Below are positions 8,862 to 17,272 of a stretch of DNA of 64,000 nt, piece by piece (position 1 is the stretch's first letter; the number at the start of each line of letters is the position of its first letter). Under the pieces are notes generated by a model. The model was not told the DNA's origin. It made no database searches and saw only the letters and a program-made list of their open reading frames with translations. A program made the translations under genes and the position numbers. This DNA is from Erwinia sp. S63. Lineage in GTDB: Bacteria > Pseudomonadota > Gammaproteobacteria > Enterobacterales > Enterobacteriaceae. Location of the stretch: contig NZ_JACVUP010000014.1 in NCBI RefSeq assembly GCF_016625195.1, positions 62,001 through 126,000 of the forward strand, in the 5' to 3' direction.

Positions 8862-9738
8862 GTAAGCCATCTCCTAAGAAGTTAAACGCCAGACTGTTGA
8901 TCAGAATCGCTAACCCCGGCACGGTGACCACCCACCAGCACTCCAGCATATAAGTGCGGCCACTGGCGATCATCGCGCCCCATTCCGGATCGGGCGGCTG
9001 TGCGCCTAAACCGAGGAAACCCAGACCTGCCGCGGTCAAAATGATGCCCGCCATGTTCATCGTGATACGGATGATCACCGAGGGCAGGCACAGCGGCATA
9101 ATGTGTTTCCACAGAATGCGCAGGGGAGACGCGCCCTGTAAGCGCACGGCAGAAACAAAGTCTGCCTGCCGCAGTGACAACGCTTCTGCGCGTGCCAGGC
9201 GAGCAATCGGCGGCCAGGCGGTGAGGGTAATCGCCATCACCACATGTTCCAGGCCGGGGCCAAGCGCCGCAACAAACGCCAGTGCCAGCACCAGACTCGG
9301 GAATGAGATGAAGATATCGGTGACACGCATTAATACGCTGTCCACTTTGCCGCCAAAGTAGCCGGCGGTGACGCCCAACAGCAGGCCTAATGGCCCGACG
9401 GTGATCGACACCAGCAGTACGATATATAAGGTAATGCGCGCGCCCCACACCAAACGACTGAAGATATCGCGTCCAAACTCATCGGTGCCAAACCAGTGCT
9501 GAGCGTTCGGCGGTGTGAGTGCGTTATTTAAATCCTGAATCAAGGGATGGTAGGGGGCGATCCACGGCGCAAACAGCGCCACGATCAGCAGGAGTAAAAT
9601 GATGCCGCCGCCGATGGCCGTGAGAGGGTTACAAGCCATTTGCCACAGGAAATGGCCGATACGCGACAGGGTACGACGACAGCGTGCCACGCGTTCGCGG
9701 GTGGTGCTGGCATGAAGCAGATCGAGAGAGGCAGTCAT
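8833..9738 (-). CDS. ABC transporter permease (DppC-like)
   Basis: A 301-residue inner-membrane permease. A cytoplasmic N-terminus precedes a first helix (about residues 38-58) and the conserved loop HWFGTDEFGRDIFSRL of DppC/OppC proteins. A BPD_transp_1 core follows, with an EAA-type loop RAEALSLRQADFVSA that contacts the ATPases. It ends with the family signature GDGLRDILDP. Its start overlaps the stop of the DppB-like gene (ATGA). It pairs with the permease at 9735-10760 to form the channel. Confidence 0.92.
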   Translation of the reverse strand: MTASLDLLHASTTRERVARCRRTLSRIGHFLWQMACNPLTAIGGGIILLLLIVALFAPWIAPYHPLIQDLNNALTPPNAQHWFGTDEFGRDIFSRLVWGARITLYIVLLVSITVGPLGLLLGVTAGYFGGKVDSVLMRVTDIFISFPSLVLALAFVAALGPGLEHVVMAITLTAWPPIARLARAEALSLRQADFVSAVRLQGASPLRILWKHIMPLCLPSVIIRITMNMAGIILTAAGLGFLGLGAQPPDPEWGAMIASGRTYMLECWWVVTVPGLAILINSLAFNFLGDGLRDILDPRSE

Positions 9739-10760
9739 ACTTTGGTCCTCGGATCGAATACCTGATAAAGCAGGTCGGAAAGCAGGTTAAGCAGCACGAA
9801 AATCAGGCCGACCACCAGCACGCAGCCCATCACCGCATTCATATCGCCGAGCATCAAACTGCCCGTGAGATAAGAGCCAAAGCCGGGCCAGGAGAACACG
9901 GTTTCAATCAATACCGCGCCTTCCAGCAGGGATCCATATGCCAGCGCCACTACCGTCAGCAGTTGCACCAGAATATTGCGGAAGGCGTGCTGCCAGATCA
10001 CCTGCCACTCGGTCAGGCCTTTCACCCGCGCGGTCAGGATGAACTCCTGCGACAATTGCGCCAGCATAAAGCTGCGCGTCATGCGGCTGATGTAAGCCAG
10101 CGAGTGGAAACCCAGCAGCGAAGCGGGCAGGATCAGGTGATTGATCGCATTGTTAAACACCGTAATATTGCCCGCCAGCAGTGCATCCACTAGCAGCAGG
10201 CCAGTGCGGCGCGGCACAATGCCATCCAGACTGAAATCAACCCGTCCGGCACCGCCAACCCAACCCAAATGCGCGTAAAACAGTAGTAAACCGATCATGC
10301 CGACCCAGAAGATTGGCGTGGAGTAACCGGCCAGACTGATTATGCGCACCAGATAATCCACCAGGCTGTTGCGGCGTGCCGCAGCCCAGACGCCCAGCGG
10401 TACACCGAGTCCGGTGCCGAGCACAATCGCCAGCGTGGCGAGTTCAAGGGTGGCAGGGAACACGCGCAGGATATCGTTGATCACCGGCTGCCCGGTGAGC
10501 AGCGCCAGCCCAGGATTGCCGTGCAGCAAGCCTTGCAGGTAGATCCAGAACTGCATCCACAGCGGTTTATCAAAGCCTAACTGGTGATAAACCTGCTGGT
10601 AAGTGGCGTGGTCGGCATCCGGTCCAACAATCGCCAGCACCGGATCTAGCGGCATCACGCGGCCAATAAAGAAGGTCAGCAGCAACAGACCGAACAGCGT
10701 GATGGCGACCTGCAATGCGCGGCTACGCACCCGCCGCCAGTGACGTTTGGTTAAGGTCAT
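9735..10760 (-). CDS. ABC transporter permease (DppB-like)
   Basis: A 341-residue permease with an N-terminal helix, a large periplasmic loop (about residues 35-105, PLDPVLAIVGPDAD), then five further helices with the EAA loop ARVKGLTEWQVIWQHAFRN and the ending LLYQVFDPRTKV. The ATG at 10760 is preceded by GGAGG and overlaps the stop of the binding-protein gene (ATGA). The sequence GAVLIETVFSWPGFG is typical of DppB/NikB permeases. Together with the DppC-like protein it forms the translocation pore of this importer. Confidence 0.92.
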   Translation of the reverse strand: MTLTKRHWRRVRSRALQVAITLFGLLLLTFFIGRVMPLDPVLAIVGPDADHATYQQVYHQLGFDKPLWMQFWIYLQGLLHGNPGLALLTGQPVINDILRVFPATLELATLAIVLGTGLGVPLGVWAAARRNSLVDYLVRIISLAGYSTPIFWVGMIGLLLFYAHLGWVGGAGRVDFSLDGIVPRRTGLLLVDALLAGNITVFNNAINHLILPASLLGFHSLAYISRMTRSFMLAQLSQEFILTARVKGLTEWQVIWQHAFRNILVQLLTVVALAYGSLLEGAVLIETVFSWPGFGSYLTGSLMLGDMNAVMGCVLVVGLIFVLLNLLSDLLYQVFDPRTKV

Positions 10761-12388
10761 TGGACACCTCCGGCCAGGCTGTCTGGCGTTTTCCATACAT
10801 CACGCAGGAAGGTGGTGGCAGAAGGATGCGGCACGTAATCCTGCACGCGATTATTCACCACCACGGAATCGGTCATCTGCGAAATCGGCATCAGTGCGGG
10901 GATCAGCTGGTCATAGCGCTGTTGGATGGCGACGTAATCCTGCTGCTGTTTGGTGCTGTCTCGTTCCAGCAGCGCCTGATCGATCATCTGATTAAGCTGA
11001 GCATCGTAGAAGCCGGTGCGCCAGCCCTGGAAGTTGGTAAGTCGGGCGCTGTCGGCGTTATTCGGGTTGTACACCAGCGATCGCAAACTGGAGTGCGGAT
11101 GCGGTTCAACACCACTGCCACCACGCCCCACCAGTAAATTGAACTGACGTTCGCGCATTGCGCCATAAATCTGGTTGCCAGTGCCGGTGATGATTTTGGC
11201 GCGAATGCCTGCCTGCATCAGCGTGGATTGAATGGCGATGGCGATATTGAGGAACGGCTGATCAGCCAGCACACGCAAGGTGGTGTCGAAGCCATTAGGG
11301 TAGCCCGCTGCGGCCAGCAACGCTTTGGCTCGCGGCACATCAAGACGATAGCCGGGATCGGGCAGTGTCTCAGGCATACCGGATTGAATCGGACGCTGAT
11401 GCAAGGTGCCATAACCGGCCATCAACGTTTTATTGATGCCCTGATAATCGACTAAGTAGCGCACAGCTTCGCGCACCTGCGGATTGGCGAAGTGGCCATC
11501 CTTCATGCTCATCGCCAGGTAGTAAAGGGTGCCTTTCTGCACGGCATCAATGGTGAGATCCGGATCGTGGCGCAGCGCCTGCACATCGGGGATCGCCATA
11601 TTGCTGGCAATGTCGATATCGCCTTTCTCCATCATCAAGCGCAGGGTTTGTGACTCCTGCAAATGCCGGAACACCACGCGGGTTAACCTGGGAGCGCCAC
11701 GCCAGTAATTTTCATCCCTGCTCATGCGCAATACATCTTTGGCCTGCCAGACATCAAGACGAAACGGACCGGAACCGGCTTCGTGCGTGGTCAACCAGCG
11801 GTTGCCCCAGTCATCGTTCACCGCGTTGGCCTGTACAGTTTTACTGTCCAGCACCACCATGCTGCCGAGTGCTGCCAGGGAGTAGATCACCAGTTGCGGA
11901 TCGTTAGGCTTAGGCAGCTGGATCACCACCGTGCGGGCATCGGGGGCAGTGATCATCTGATCCACGTTGTCTTTACTGAAGCCATAGGATTTCCACACTG
12001 ACGCCTGAGCCAGATTGAGATGCAACACCCTGCGCATCGACCAAATCACGTCTTCGCTGGTGAGCGGGTTACCGGAATGGAAATACACGCCGTCGCGCAG
12101 ATGGAAAGTGAGTTGGCGATGATCGGCGCTGATCTCCCAGCGTTCCGCCAGTGCAGGGCGCACGTGGGTGAGCTGGCGCGGATCCAACTCGACGAGCCCA
12201 TCATAGAGATTGACCACAATGCCCACCACTTCATTGCCGGTCATCGCAGCGGGGTCGAGCGTCAACAGGTTGTTCATGTTCATGCCCACGATCAGCTGGT
12301 CGTCTGGCGTTGCGGCCAGCAGCGACGGGCTACCCGTGAGCAGCAGCAGCGCGGCGCACCACGCTCTGCAATAACGAGAGATGTTCAT
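10757..12388 (-). CDS. ABC transporter periplasmic substrate-binding protein (SBP_bac_5 family)
   Basis: A 543-residue exported protein with a signal peptide ending near LLAATPDD (about residue 25) and the large extracellular solute-binding family 5 fold. Family patterns include LAERWEISADHRQLTFHLR near the N-terminus and a C-terminal region with DQALLERDSTKQQQDYVAIQ. This family binds peptides, nickel and several oligosaccharides. The operon is preceded by an enolase-superfamily gene with a KdgR-type box, so a uronate- or aldonate-bearing oligomer is the best guess. The ATG at 12388 is chosen over a TTG six bases upstream. The ligand is not provable from sequence. Confidence 0.88.
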   Translation of the reverse strand: MNISRYCRAWCAALLLLTGSPSLLAATPDDQLIVGMNMNNLLTLDPAAMTGNEVVGIVVNLYDGLVELDPRQLTHVRPALAERWEISADHRQLTFHLRDGVYFHSGNPLTSEDVIWSMRRVLHLNLAQASVWKSYGFSKDNVDQMITAPDARTVVIQLPKPNDPQLVIYSLAALGSMVVLDSKTVQANAVNDDWGNRWLTTHEAGSGPFRLDVWQAKDVLRMSRDENYWRGAPRLTRVVFRHLQESQTLRLMMEKGDIDIASNMAIPDVQALRHDPDLTIDAVQKGTLYYLAMSMKDGHFANPQVREAVRYLVDYQGINKTLMAGYGTLHQRPIQSGMPETLPDPGYRLDVPRAKALLAAAGYPNGFDTTLRVLADQPFLNIAIAIQSTLMQAGIRAKIITGTGNQIYGAMRERQFNLLVGRGGSGVEPHPHSSLRSLVYNPNNADSARLTNFQGWRTGFYDAQLNQMIDQALLERDSTKQQQDYVAIQQRYDQLIPALMPISQMTDSVVVNNRVQDYVPHPSATTFLRDVWKTPDSLAGGVQ

Positions 12389-12448
12389 AAGCAAAGTCCA
12401 GCAGGTCAGAGGTTTATAGTTGTTTGCCGTACTGCTTGTGTTCGACGC

Positions 12449-13603
12449 TTACCAGCGATTGAGCGTATGCGTTTCAATCCAGCTGAAATTAATGTCCTCC
12501 CCAAGTCCAGGCCGGGTAGGCAGGTGAACAAAGCCCTGATCGTCCATCGGATCGACCAGACTGTTGAGATAGGCAGGTGGCTGTTCATAATCGAGGAAGG
12601 GGTGCAACAATCCCCGTTCGTACCAGCGGCAGTTACGAATCGCACCCACCACCGCGATGCTGGCCGCGCCGTTGCCGTGCACTTCACAATCCATGCCGAA
12701 GGCTTCTGCCAGGCTGGCCACTTTCATGGTGGCAGAAATGCCGCCGACGCCGTTGGCTCCGGCACGCAGGATGTCACAGGCACCCGCACGCACCCAGTCG
12801 GCACGACTGTGGTGTTTGCCGCCGAGACTTTCCGGGCCGAGTACATCGATACTGAGGTTCTCCGCCAGCCAGGCGTAAGAAGCCATGCTCTCCTCTTCCA
12901 TCGGCTCTTCAAACCAGGCGAAGTTGAGCTTTTCCAGCGCTTTGCCGATGGTGAGCGCCTCACTGCGGCTGTACCAGTGGTAGCCATCCAGCATCAGGGC
13001 GATATCCGGGCCCACCGCTTCACGCACCGCCGCGCAGGCCTTGATGTCCATCGTGGTGCTGGGTGCAAAGGAGACCGGCGGCATCCAGGTATGTAACTTG
13101 ATCGCCTGATAACCTCGCGCCACCAGCTTTTCTGCAAACTGCGCATACTCATCCGGCGTTGAGAGGCCGCCTTCTAGTTCGTCGCCACACATGGTGCTGC
13201 CGTAGGCGGGAATTTTTTCACGATAGCCGCCCAGCAGTTTGTGCACCGGTTGCTTGAGTTTGCGGCCAATCAGATCCCACATCGCCTGTTCGACAGCGGA
13301 GAGGGCGCGCTCGGTAAGTTGGTGCGCGCTGCCACGCTGCCAGTGCACCAAATCCTGCCACAGGCGTTCACGATCAAAAGCGTTTTGCCCGATCAATACC
13401 TTGCGGAAGAAGGCGTTGACCACATGCGGTCGTATGACTTCGGCCGGTGCGAAAGCATATCCGCAATCGCCGTCTTCGCTGGTCAGCGTGAGCAGCGCCA
13501 TTTGCGCATCGGTTTCTGCACCGGGGTGCGAGTGGCCCGCGCTATCTGATACGCGGCGCGTAGGGTAGGTAAAGAGAGTGACATCAATGGCGCTGATCTT
13601 CAC
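12449..13603 (-). CDS. Enolase-superfamily sugar-acid dehydratase or cycloisomerase
   Basis: A 384-residue protein of the mandelate racemase/muconate lactonising enzyme group. Metal ligands are visible as Asp in ALMLDGYHW, Glu in WFEEPMEEE and Glu in VLGPESLGG. The barrel base is the histidine of CEVHGNG. The usual KxK lysine pair is replaced by KLH (AIKLHTW), so the base chemistry may differ from classical racemases. A GTG start at 13603 is chosen because GGAGG precedes it ideally. It is 60 bp from the ABC binding-protein start and is the first gene behind the KdgR-type box at 13655, so it may process the imported sugar acid. The substrate is unknown. Confidence 0.82.
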   Translation of the reverse strand: MKISAIDVTLFTYPTRRVSDSAGHSHPGAETDAQMALLTLTSEDGDCGYAFAPAEVIRPHVVNAFFRKVLIGQNAFDRERLWQDLVHWQRGSAHQLTERALSAVEQAMWDLIGRKLKQPVHKLLGGYREKIPAYGSTMCGDELEGGLSTPDEYAQFAEKLVARGYQAIKLHTWMPPVSFAPSTTMDIKACAAVREAVGPDIALMLDGYHWYSRSEALTIGKALEKLNFAWFEEPMEEESMASYAWLAENLSIDVLGPESLGGKHHSRADWVRAGACDILRAGANGVGGISATMKVASLAEAFGMDCEVHGNGAASIAVVGAIRNCRWYERGLLHPFLDYEQPPAYLNSLVDPMDDQGFVHLPTRPGLGEDINFSWIETHTLNRW

Positions 13604-13654
13604 GGTAAGACCTCCAGACAGGATTTCCATGCTCAGGGCGAGCGTTAAATTAAA

Positions 13655-13674
13655 AATAAAACAGCGTTTCAATT
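13655..13674. promoter_or_regulatory. KdgR-type operator upstream of the enolase/ABC operon
   Basis: AATAAAACAGCGTTTCAATT matches 18 of 20 positions with the box at 6479. It lies 52-71 bp upstream of the GTG start at 13603, a position suited to repression. Confidence 0.72.
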
Positions 13675-13891
13675 CGTAATTTAGCGTTCACAATTTGTTT
13701 ACGCATTAGGTGAAGTGCGGGAAGAGAAGGTCATTACCTGGGCAGTTGCATGGGGTGCTGTGATCACTTTCACGAAAGGAGGTCGTTTTGTGAGCGGCTA
13801 CACAGTAAGAAAAACGGCAAGGGGATGTAAAAAAATGTGTCTCAGGGGCTTTTCATTTCGCGTCTGCCAGGTAATAGTGACGCCGCGAAAT

Positions 13892-13910
13892 TTTAATAAT
13901 AATCATTATC
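13892..13910. promoter_or_regulatory. Fur box
   Basis: TTTAATAATAATCATTATC matches 16 of 19 positions of the Fur consensus GATAATGATAATCATTATC. It lies 20 bp upstream of the binding-protein start, so iron repression is very likely. Confidence 0.85.
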
Positions 13911-13929
13911 ATTTGTATGGGTAGACACA

Positions 13930-15045
13930 ATGAAAAAATGGCTGTTAGCGCTGGGGTTACTGGCTGTGGCGGATTCCGCTTCGGCAAAAATCATCACTGA
14001 CATTGCAGGACGTCAGGTTGAAGTTAAAGAAGAATCCAAACGTATCATTCTGGGTGAAGGGCGTCAGATGTATCTGCTGGCGGCATTCGATACCGCCGCA
14101 CCTTTCCATCGCGTAGTGGGCTGGCGTGATGATTTCCATAAAGCCGACTACGACGGCTATATGGCGTATGAGAAAAAATATCCTGAGATCAAAAAGCTGC
14201 CGACCTTTGGTGGGGCGAAAGATGGCACCTTCAACGTTGAGCAGGCGCTGACGTTAAAGCCAGATCTGGTGCTGATGAACCTCGAATCAAAAGCCGCCAC
14301 GGATGAAGGCAAGTTGATTGAGAAGTTGCAGGCGGTGGGCGTTCCGGTGGTGTTTATCGACTTCCGCGAGAAGCCGATGGAGCACGCCGAGAAAAGCATC
14401 CGCATCATGGGCGAACTGGTCAACAACCCGCAGCGTGCTGAAGAGATTGTGGCTTTCCGCCGCGCGCAGATCGAAAAGGTAACCGATCGCCTGAAAAACT
14501 TCACCGGCACACGTCCAAAAGTGATGATTGATCGTGCAGGCGGCTACACCGATGAATGCTGCATGTCGTTTGGTAATGAGAACTTTGGTCAGATGGTCGA
14601 AATCTCCGGCGGGAGCAATATCGCTAAAGATCTGATCCCTGGCACCTTCGGTACCCTGAACCCAGAGCAAATCATTGCCAGCCGTCCGGATGTGGTGGTA
14701 GTGACCGGTGCCAACTGGAAGAACTACAACACCGTGGGCAAATGGGTGGGCGTTGGCCCTGGCGCAGACACTAAAGAAGCCACGGCACGTCTGAAGTTGC
14801 TGATGATGCGCGATGCGTTTAAAACCTTGCCGGTTGCCCACAACGGCAATGCACACGCCATCTGGCACCAGTTCTACGATAGCCCATACCAGTTTGTCGC
14901 GATTCAGGCGATGGCGAAGTGGCTGCATCCGGAACTGTTCAAAGATCTCGATCCTGACGCCACCTTCCGCGAGTTCCATGAGAAGTTTCTGCCACTGCCT
15001 TATCAGCCGGGCTACTGGGTGACACTGCCTGCGGATAAGTCATAA
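13930..15045 (+). CDS. Iron-regulated periplasmic binding protein (BtuF/FecB-like), orphan
   Basis: A 371-residue exported protein with a signal peptide (cleaved near DSASAK, residue 19). The fold is helical-backbone metal/siderophore binding: an ITDIAGRQVEVK start, GWRDD, LKPDLVLMN and a C-terminal MAKWLHPELF. No permease or ATPase gene adjoins it, so it must share a transporter or have a non-transport role. A Fur box sits just upstream. Residues DECCMSFGNENFGQM include a Cys-Cys pair that is unusual for the family. It is followed by a membrane protein and a PQQ sugar dehydrogenase in the same direction. The ligand is unknown. Confidence 0.85.
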   Translation: MKKWLLALGLLAVADSASAKIITDIAGRQVEVKEESKRIILGEGRQMYLLAAFDTAAPFHRVVGWRDDFHKADYDGYMAYEKKYPEIKKLPTFGGAKDGTFNVEQALTLKPDLVLMNLESKAATDEGKLIEKLQAVGVPVVFIDFREKPMEHAEKSIRIMGELVNNPQRAEEIVAFRRAQIEKVTDRLKNFTGTRPKVMIDRAGGYTDECCMSFGNENFGQMVEISGGSNIAKDLIPGTFGTLNPEQIIASRPDVVVVTGANWKNYNTVGKWVGVGPGADTKEATARLKLLMMRDAFKTLPVAHNGNAHAIWHQFYDSPYQFVAIQAMAKWLHPELFKDLDPDATFREFHEKFLPLPYQPGYWVTLPADKS

Positions 15046-15177
15046 CCTTTAGGCTTTTTGCGGTAATCGCGCGCATTACTCTTCATCTTTACTAATATTT
15101 TACAGGCGGTTGGCTACGATTTCGGGGAAGCGAAACGCAGCCATCGCCTGAATAATAAACGTAATAGGGAGAGTGAA

Positions 15178-15600
15178 ATGTTGTATACCTCGGGACGTTC
15201 AGCGTTTGCGGTGGGGCTTTACGCTCTGCTGGAACCGCTACCGCTGGGCTTTTTTGTTGCGGCCTGGCTGTTCGATATCATCTATCTGCAAACCTTCGTC
15301 ATCATGTGGACTAAATCAGCCAGTTGGTTGATTGCTATCGGTCTGGTGCTCGCCATCCTGCCAAGATTAATCAGTCTTGTTTACTTATTCCGCGGACCTT
15401 ATCCCAGTGAAAAGACCCATTTCTGGTTGTCACTGCTGGCCATCGTCGTGGCTATCGCAAATGCCTTTATTCACAGTCGTGATGCGTATGCCGTGGTACC
15501 GCTAGGGGTAACGCTATCGACTCTGGTGGTGGCACTGCTGTTGCTCGCCAACGTGCAGTTAGCGCTGCGTGGACGTACCACAGTAGGAGGTCGCGCATGA
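15178..15600 (+). CDS. DUF2231-like integral membrane protein
   Basis: A 140-residue protein with four predicted membrane helices (about residues 15-42, 48-66, 80-97 and 104-126). It resembles DUF2231 proteins, small membrane partners often found beside periplasmic PQQ sugar dehydrogenases, possibly carrying electrons. GGGAGAG precedes the ATG. Its stop overlaps the start of the dehydrogenase gene (ATGA), which supports a joint function. There are no heme-binding motifs such as CxxCH; membrane histidines are few. Function is inferred from context only. Confidence 0.75.
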   Translation: MLYTSGRSAFAVGLYALLEPLPLGFFVAAWLFDIIYLQTFVIMWTKSASWLIAIGLVLAILPRLISLVYLFRGPYPSEKTHFWLSLLAIVVAIANAFIHSRDAYAVVPLGVTLSTLVVALLLLANVQLALRGRTTVGGRA

Positions 15601-16889
15601 AACAGATTCTGATTGCAGTGACCCTCGCCATGCTTCTCAGCGCCTGTGATGATGGCGCACTTATCGATCCGCAAAAGCAGATTGGCCCCAATCCTGAACT
15701 CCCCCAGGCGCAAAACTTCTTTGTACCGCCGATGCAGGTGCCGGAGGGTATCCCATGGAAAGCCGGTGAAATGCCAAAAGTGGCAGACGGGCTGAAGATT
15801 GAAAAGATCGCTGATAACTTACAGCATCCACGTCAGGTGTTGGTGCTGCCGAACAATGATGTGCTGGTGGCCGAATCCAACGGCACACCAAAACCCACCA
15901 CTGCGCCGAAAGATCTCATTACCGGCCTCGTGAAAAATGCTTCAGGCAAAGGCGGGGCGGGCGGCAATCGCATCACGCTGTTGCGTAATGTGAATGGCAA
16001 GTGGGAGCAGCATCGATTTATCGATAACCTGACTGCGCCGTTTGGCATGCAACTGGTGGGCAATACGTTGTATGTTGCCAACGCCGATAGCCTGGTGAAA
16101 TTCCCGTATGAAATCGGACAAACTGAGATTCGTACGCCGCCCGTGGTGGTGACTGAACTGCCCGGCGGGCCGATTAACCATCACTGGACTAAGTCACTGT
16201 TGGCCAGCCCTGACGGCAGCAAGCTGTATGTCGGCGTAGGGTCAAACAGTAACATTACGGAAAATGGCATTGGTGCCGAATATCGTCGAGCGGCGGTACT
16301 CGAAGTCGATGCGGCGAGTGGTGCCAGCCGTATCTATGCCAGTGGGCTGCGCAATCCCACCGGTCTGCAGTGGGAACCGCAAAGCGGCAAGCTGTGGGCG
16401 ATCGTTAATGAACGCGACGAGATTGGTTCAGATCTGGTGCCAGACTACATGACCTCGGTGCAGGACAAAGGCTTTTACGGCTGGCCGTACAGCTATTATG
16501 GCCAACATGTCGATGTACGGGCGCAGCCACAGCGGCCTGACTTAGTAGAAAAAGCCATCAAGCCAGATTACGCGCTCAGTTCACACGTGGCACCGCTCGG
16601 CCTGCTGTTTTATGGCGCAGATAACATGCCACAGTATCGTGGTGGGGCGTTTGTTAGTGAGCATGGCAGCTGGAACCGCACGCCGCTGAATGGCTATCAG
16701 GTGGTGTGGGTGAAATTCGAAAACGGGAAACCGGTTGGTCAGCCACAGCCGGTGGTGACCGGATTCCTGACCGATGACCAAAAACAGGTTCGGGGCTTAC
16801 CGGTCGGACTGGCGTCAGATCAGCAGGGCGGTGTGCTGATCGCGGATGATGCGGGTAATGCCATTTGGCGTGTTAGCTCCGCCAACTGA
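15597..16889 (+). CDS. Lipoprotein PQQ-dependent sugar (sorbosone) dehydrogenase
   Basis: A 430-residue beta-propeller enzyme of the soluble glucose/L-sorbosone dehydrogenase family. The lipobox LLSAC (Cys 17) marks a lipoprotein, so it is anchored on the periplasmic side of a membrane. Family motifs include APFGMQLVGN, YASGLRNPTGLQWEP, VNERDEIG and VSEHGSWNRTPLNGY. Such enzymes oxidise aldoses or aldehyde sugars with PQQ and Ca. It is translationally coupled to the DUF2231-like gene and ends at a strong terminator. Together with gcd at 40131 it implies that the cell makes or imports PQQ. The substrate is not determined. Confidence 0.87.
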   Translation: MKQILIAVTLAMLLSACDDGALIDPQKQIGPNPELPQAQNFFVPPMQVPEGIPWKAGEMPKVADGLKIEKIADNLQHPRQVLVLPNNDVLVAESNGTPKPTTAPKDLITGLVKNASGKGGAGGNRITLLRNVNGKWEQHRFIDNLTAPFGMQLVGNTLYVANADSLVKFPYEIGQTEIRTPPVVVTELPGGPINHHWTKSLLASPDGSKLYVGVGSNSNITENGIGAEYRRAAVLEVDAASGASRIYASGLRNPTGLQWEPQSGKLWAIVNERDEIGSDLVPDYMTSVQDKGFYGWPYSYYGQHVDVRAQPQRPDLVEKAIKPDYALSSHVAPLGLLFYGADNMPQYRGGAFVSEHGSWNRTPLNGYQVVWVKFENGKPVGQPQPVVTGFLTDDQKQVRGLPVGLASDQQGGVLIADDAGNAIWRVSSAN

Positions 16890-16903
16890 TTTCTGCAGGC
16901 AAT

Positions 16904-16940
16904 AAAAAAGGATTTGGCCATTCAGCCAAATCCTTTTTTT
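16904..16940. terminator. Bidirectional intrinsic terminator
   Basis: The stem GGATTTGGC (16910-16918) pairs with GCCAAATCC (16925-16933). It is flanked by six A before and seven T after, so it can stop the dehydrogenase transcript (plus) and the small antisense RNA (minus). Confidence 0.93.
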
Positions 16941-16996
16941 ATGTTCGCGAACCGGCTGGTAACCGCGCTGCGAACGGGGTGCTCAGCACTCCTCAC
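16904..16996 (-). ncRNA. IstR-like antitoxin small RNA (candidate)
   Basis: Read on the minus strand, a promoter with TTGAAA, a 17-bp spacer and TATGAT gives a predicted start near 16996. The RNA would run about 93 nt to the terminator at 16904. Its 5' end is complementary to the leader of the divergent peptide gene. Bases 16985-16998 are identical (AGCACTCCTCACAA) to 17180-17193 on the plus strand, and with GCT and one G-U pair the duplex extends to 18 bp (16981-16998 with 17176-17193). The arrangement is that of E. coli istR-1, which pairs with the tisB leader to block ribosome standby. Expression is untested. Confidence 0.72.
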
Positions 16997-17003
16997 AAAG
17001 CAA

Positions 17004-17032
17004 ATCATAAAATGTGCGGGGGAATATTTCAA
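17004..17032 (-). promoter_or_regulatory. Sigma70 promoter of the small RNA
   Basis: The -35 hexamer TTGAAA (17027-17032) and -10 hexamer TATGAT (17004-17009) are read on the minus strand with exactly 17 bp between them. This is close to consensus, so constitutive expression is expected. Confidence 0.78.
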
Positions 17033-17044
17033 GTTTCGCGAAAG

Positions 17045-17064
17045 TACTGTATGGTTATACAGGT
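17045..17064 (+). promoter_or_regulatory. LexA (SOS) box
   Basis: TACTGTATGGTTATACAGGT contains the perfect CTGT-N8-ACAG core at 17047-17062. TATACA at 17056-17061 inside the box could be the -10 of the rightward promoter, so LexA would block transcription of the small peptide gene until DNA damage. Confidence 0.85.
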
Positions 17065-17272
17065 GTTGAGTGGCGAACGCATTCTCATTGTTTTCTGATG
17101 ACTCCCAGGGGCGCGGATTGTCAAATCCCGGCAGGTTTCAGGTGGTGCTGGCCTGTGGCTTCCACAATGAGTGGCGCTTAGCACTCCTCACAATTGTGCT
17201 TAGGCCATCGGCGGGTGGAGTCAAAGTCCCGGTAGCCGAAAGACGCGCTCCTGTCAGAGGAGAAGGAAAGTG

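Larger units (their letters stand above)
13604..13929. other. 326-bp divergent control region
   Basis: This region lies between the enolase-family gene (minus) and the iron-type binding-protein gene (plus). It contains a KdgR-type box near the left end and a Fur box near the right end. A 69-codon open frame inside it has no ribosome site or recognisable product and is not called. Confidence 0.7.

Noticed and set aside
12020..13096. A 358-codon plus-strand open frame
   Set aside because: It lies opposite the ABC binding-protein and enolase-family genes, has no ribosome site or recognisable domain, and reflects the codon bias of the real genes.
13715..13924. A 69-codon open frame ahead of the Fur-boxed binding-protein gene
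   Set aside because: It runs through the Fur box and promoter region and has no recognisable product.
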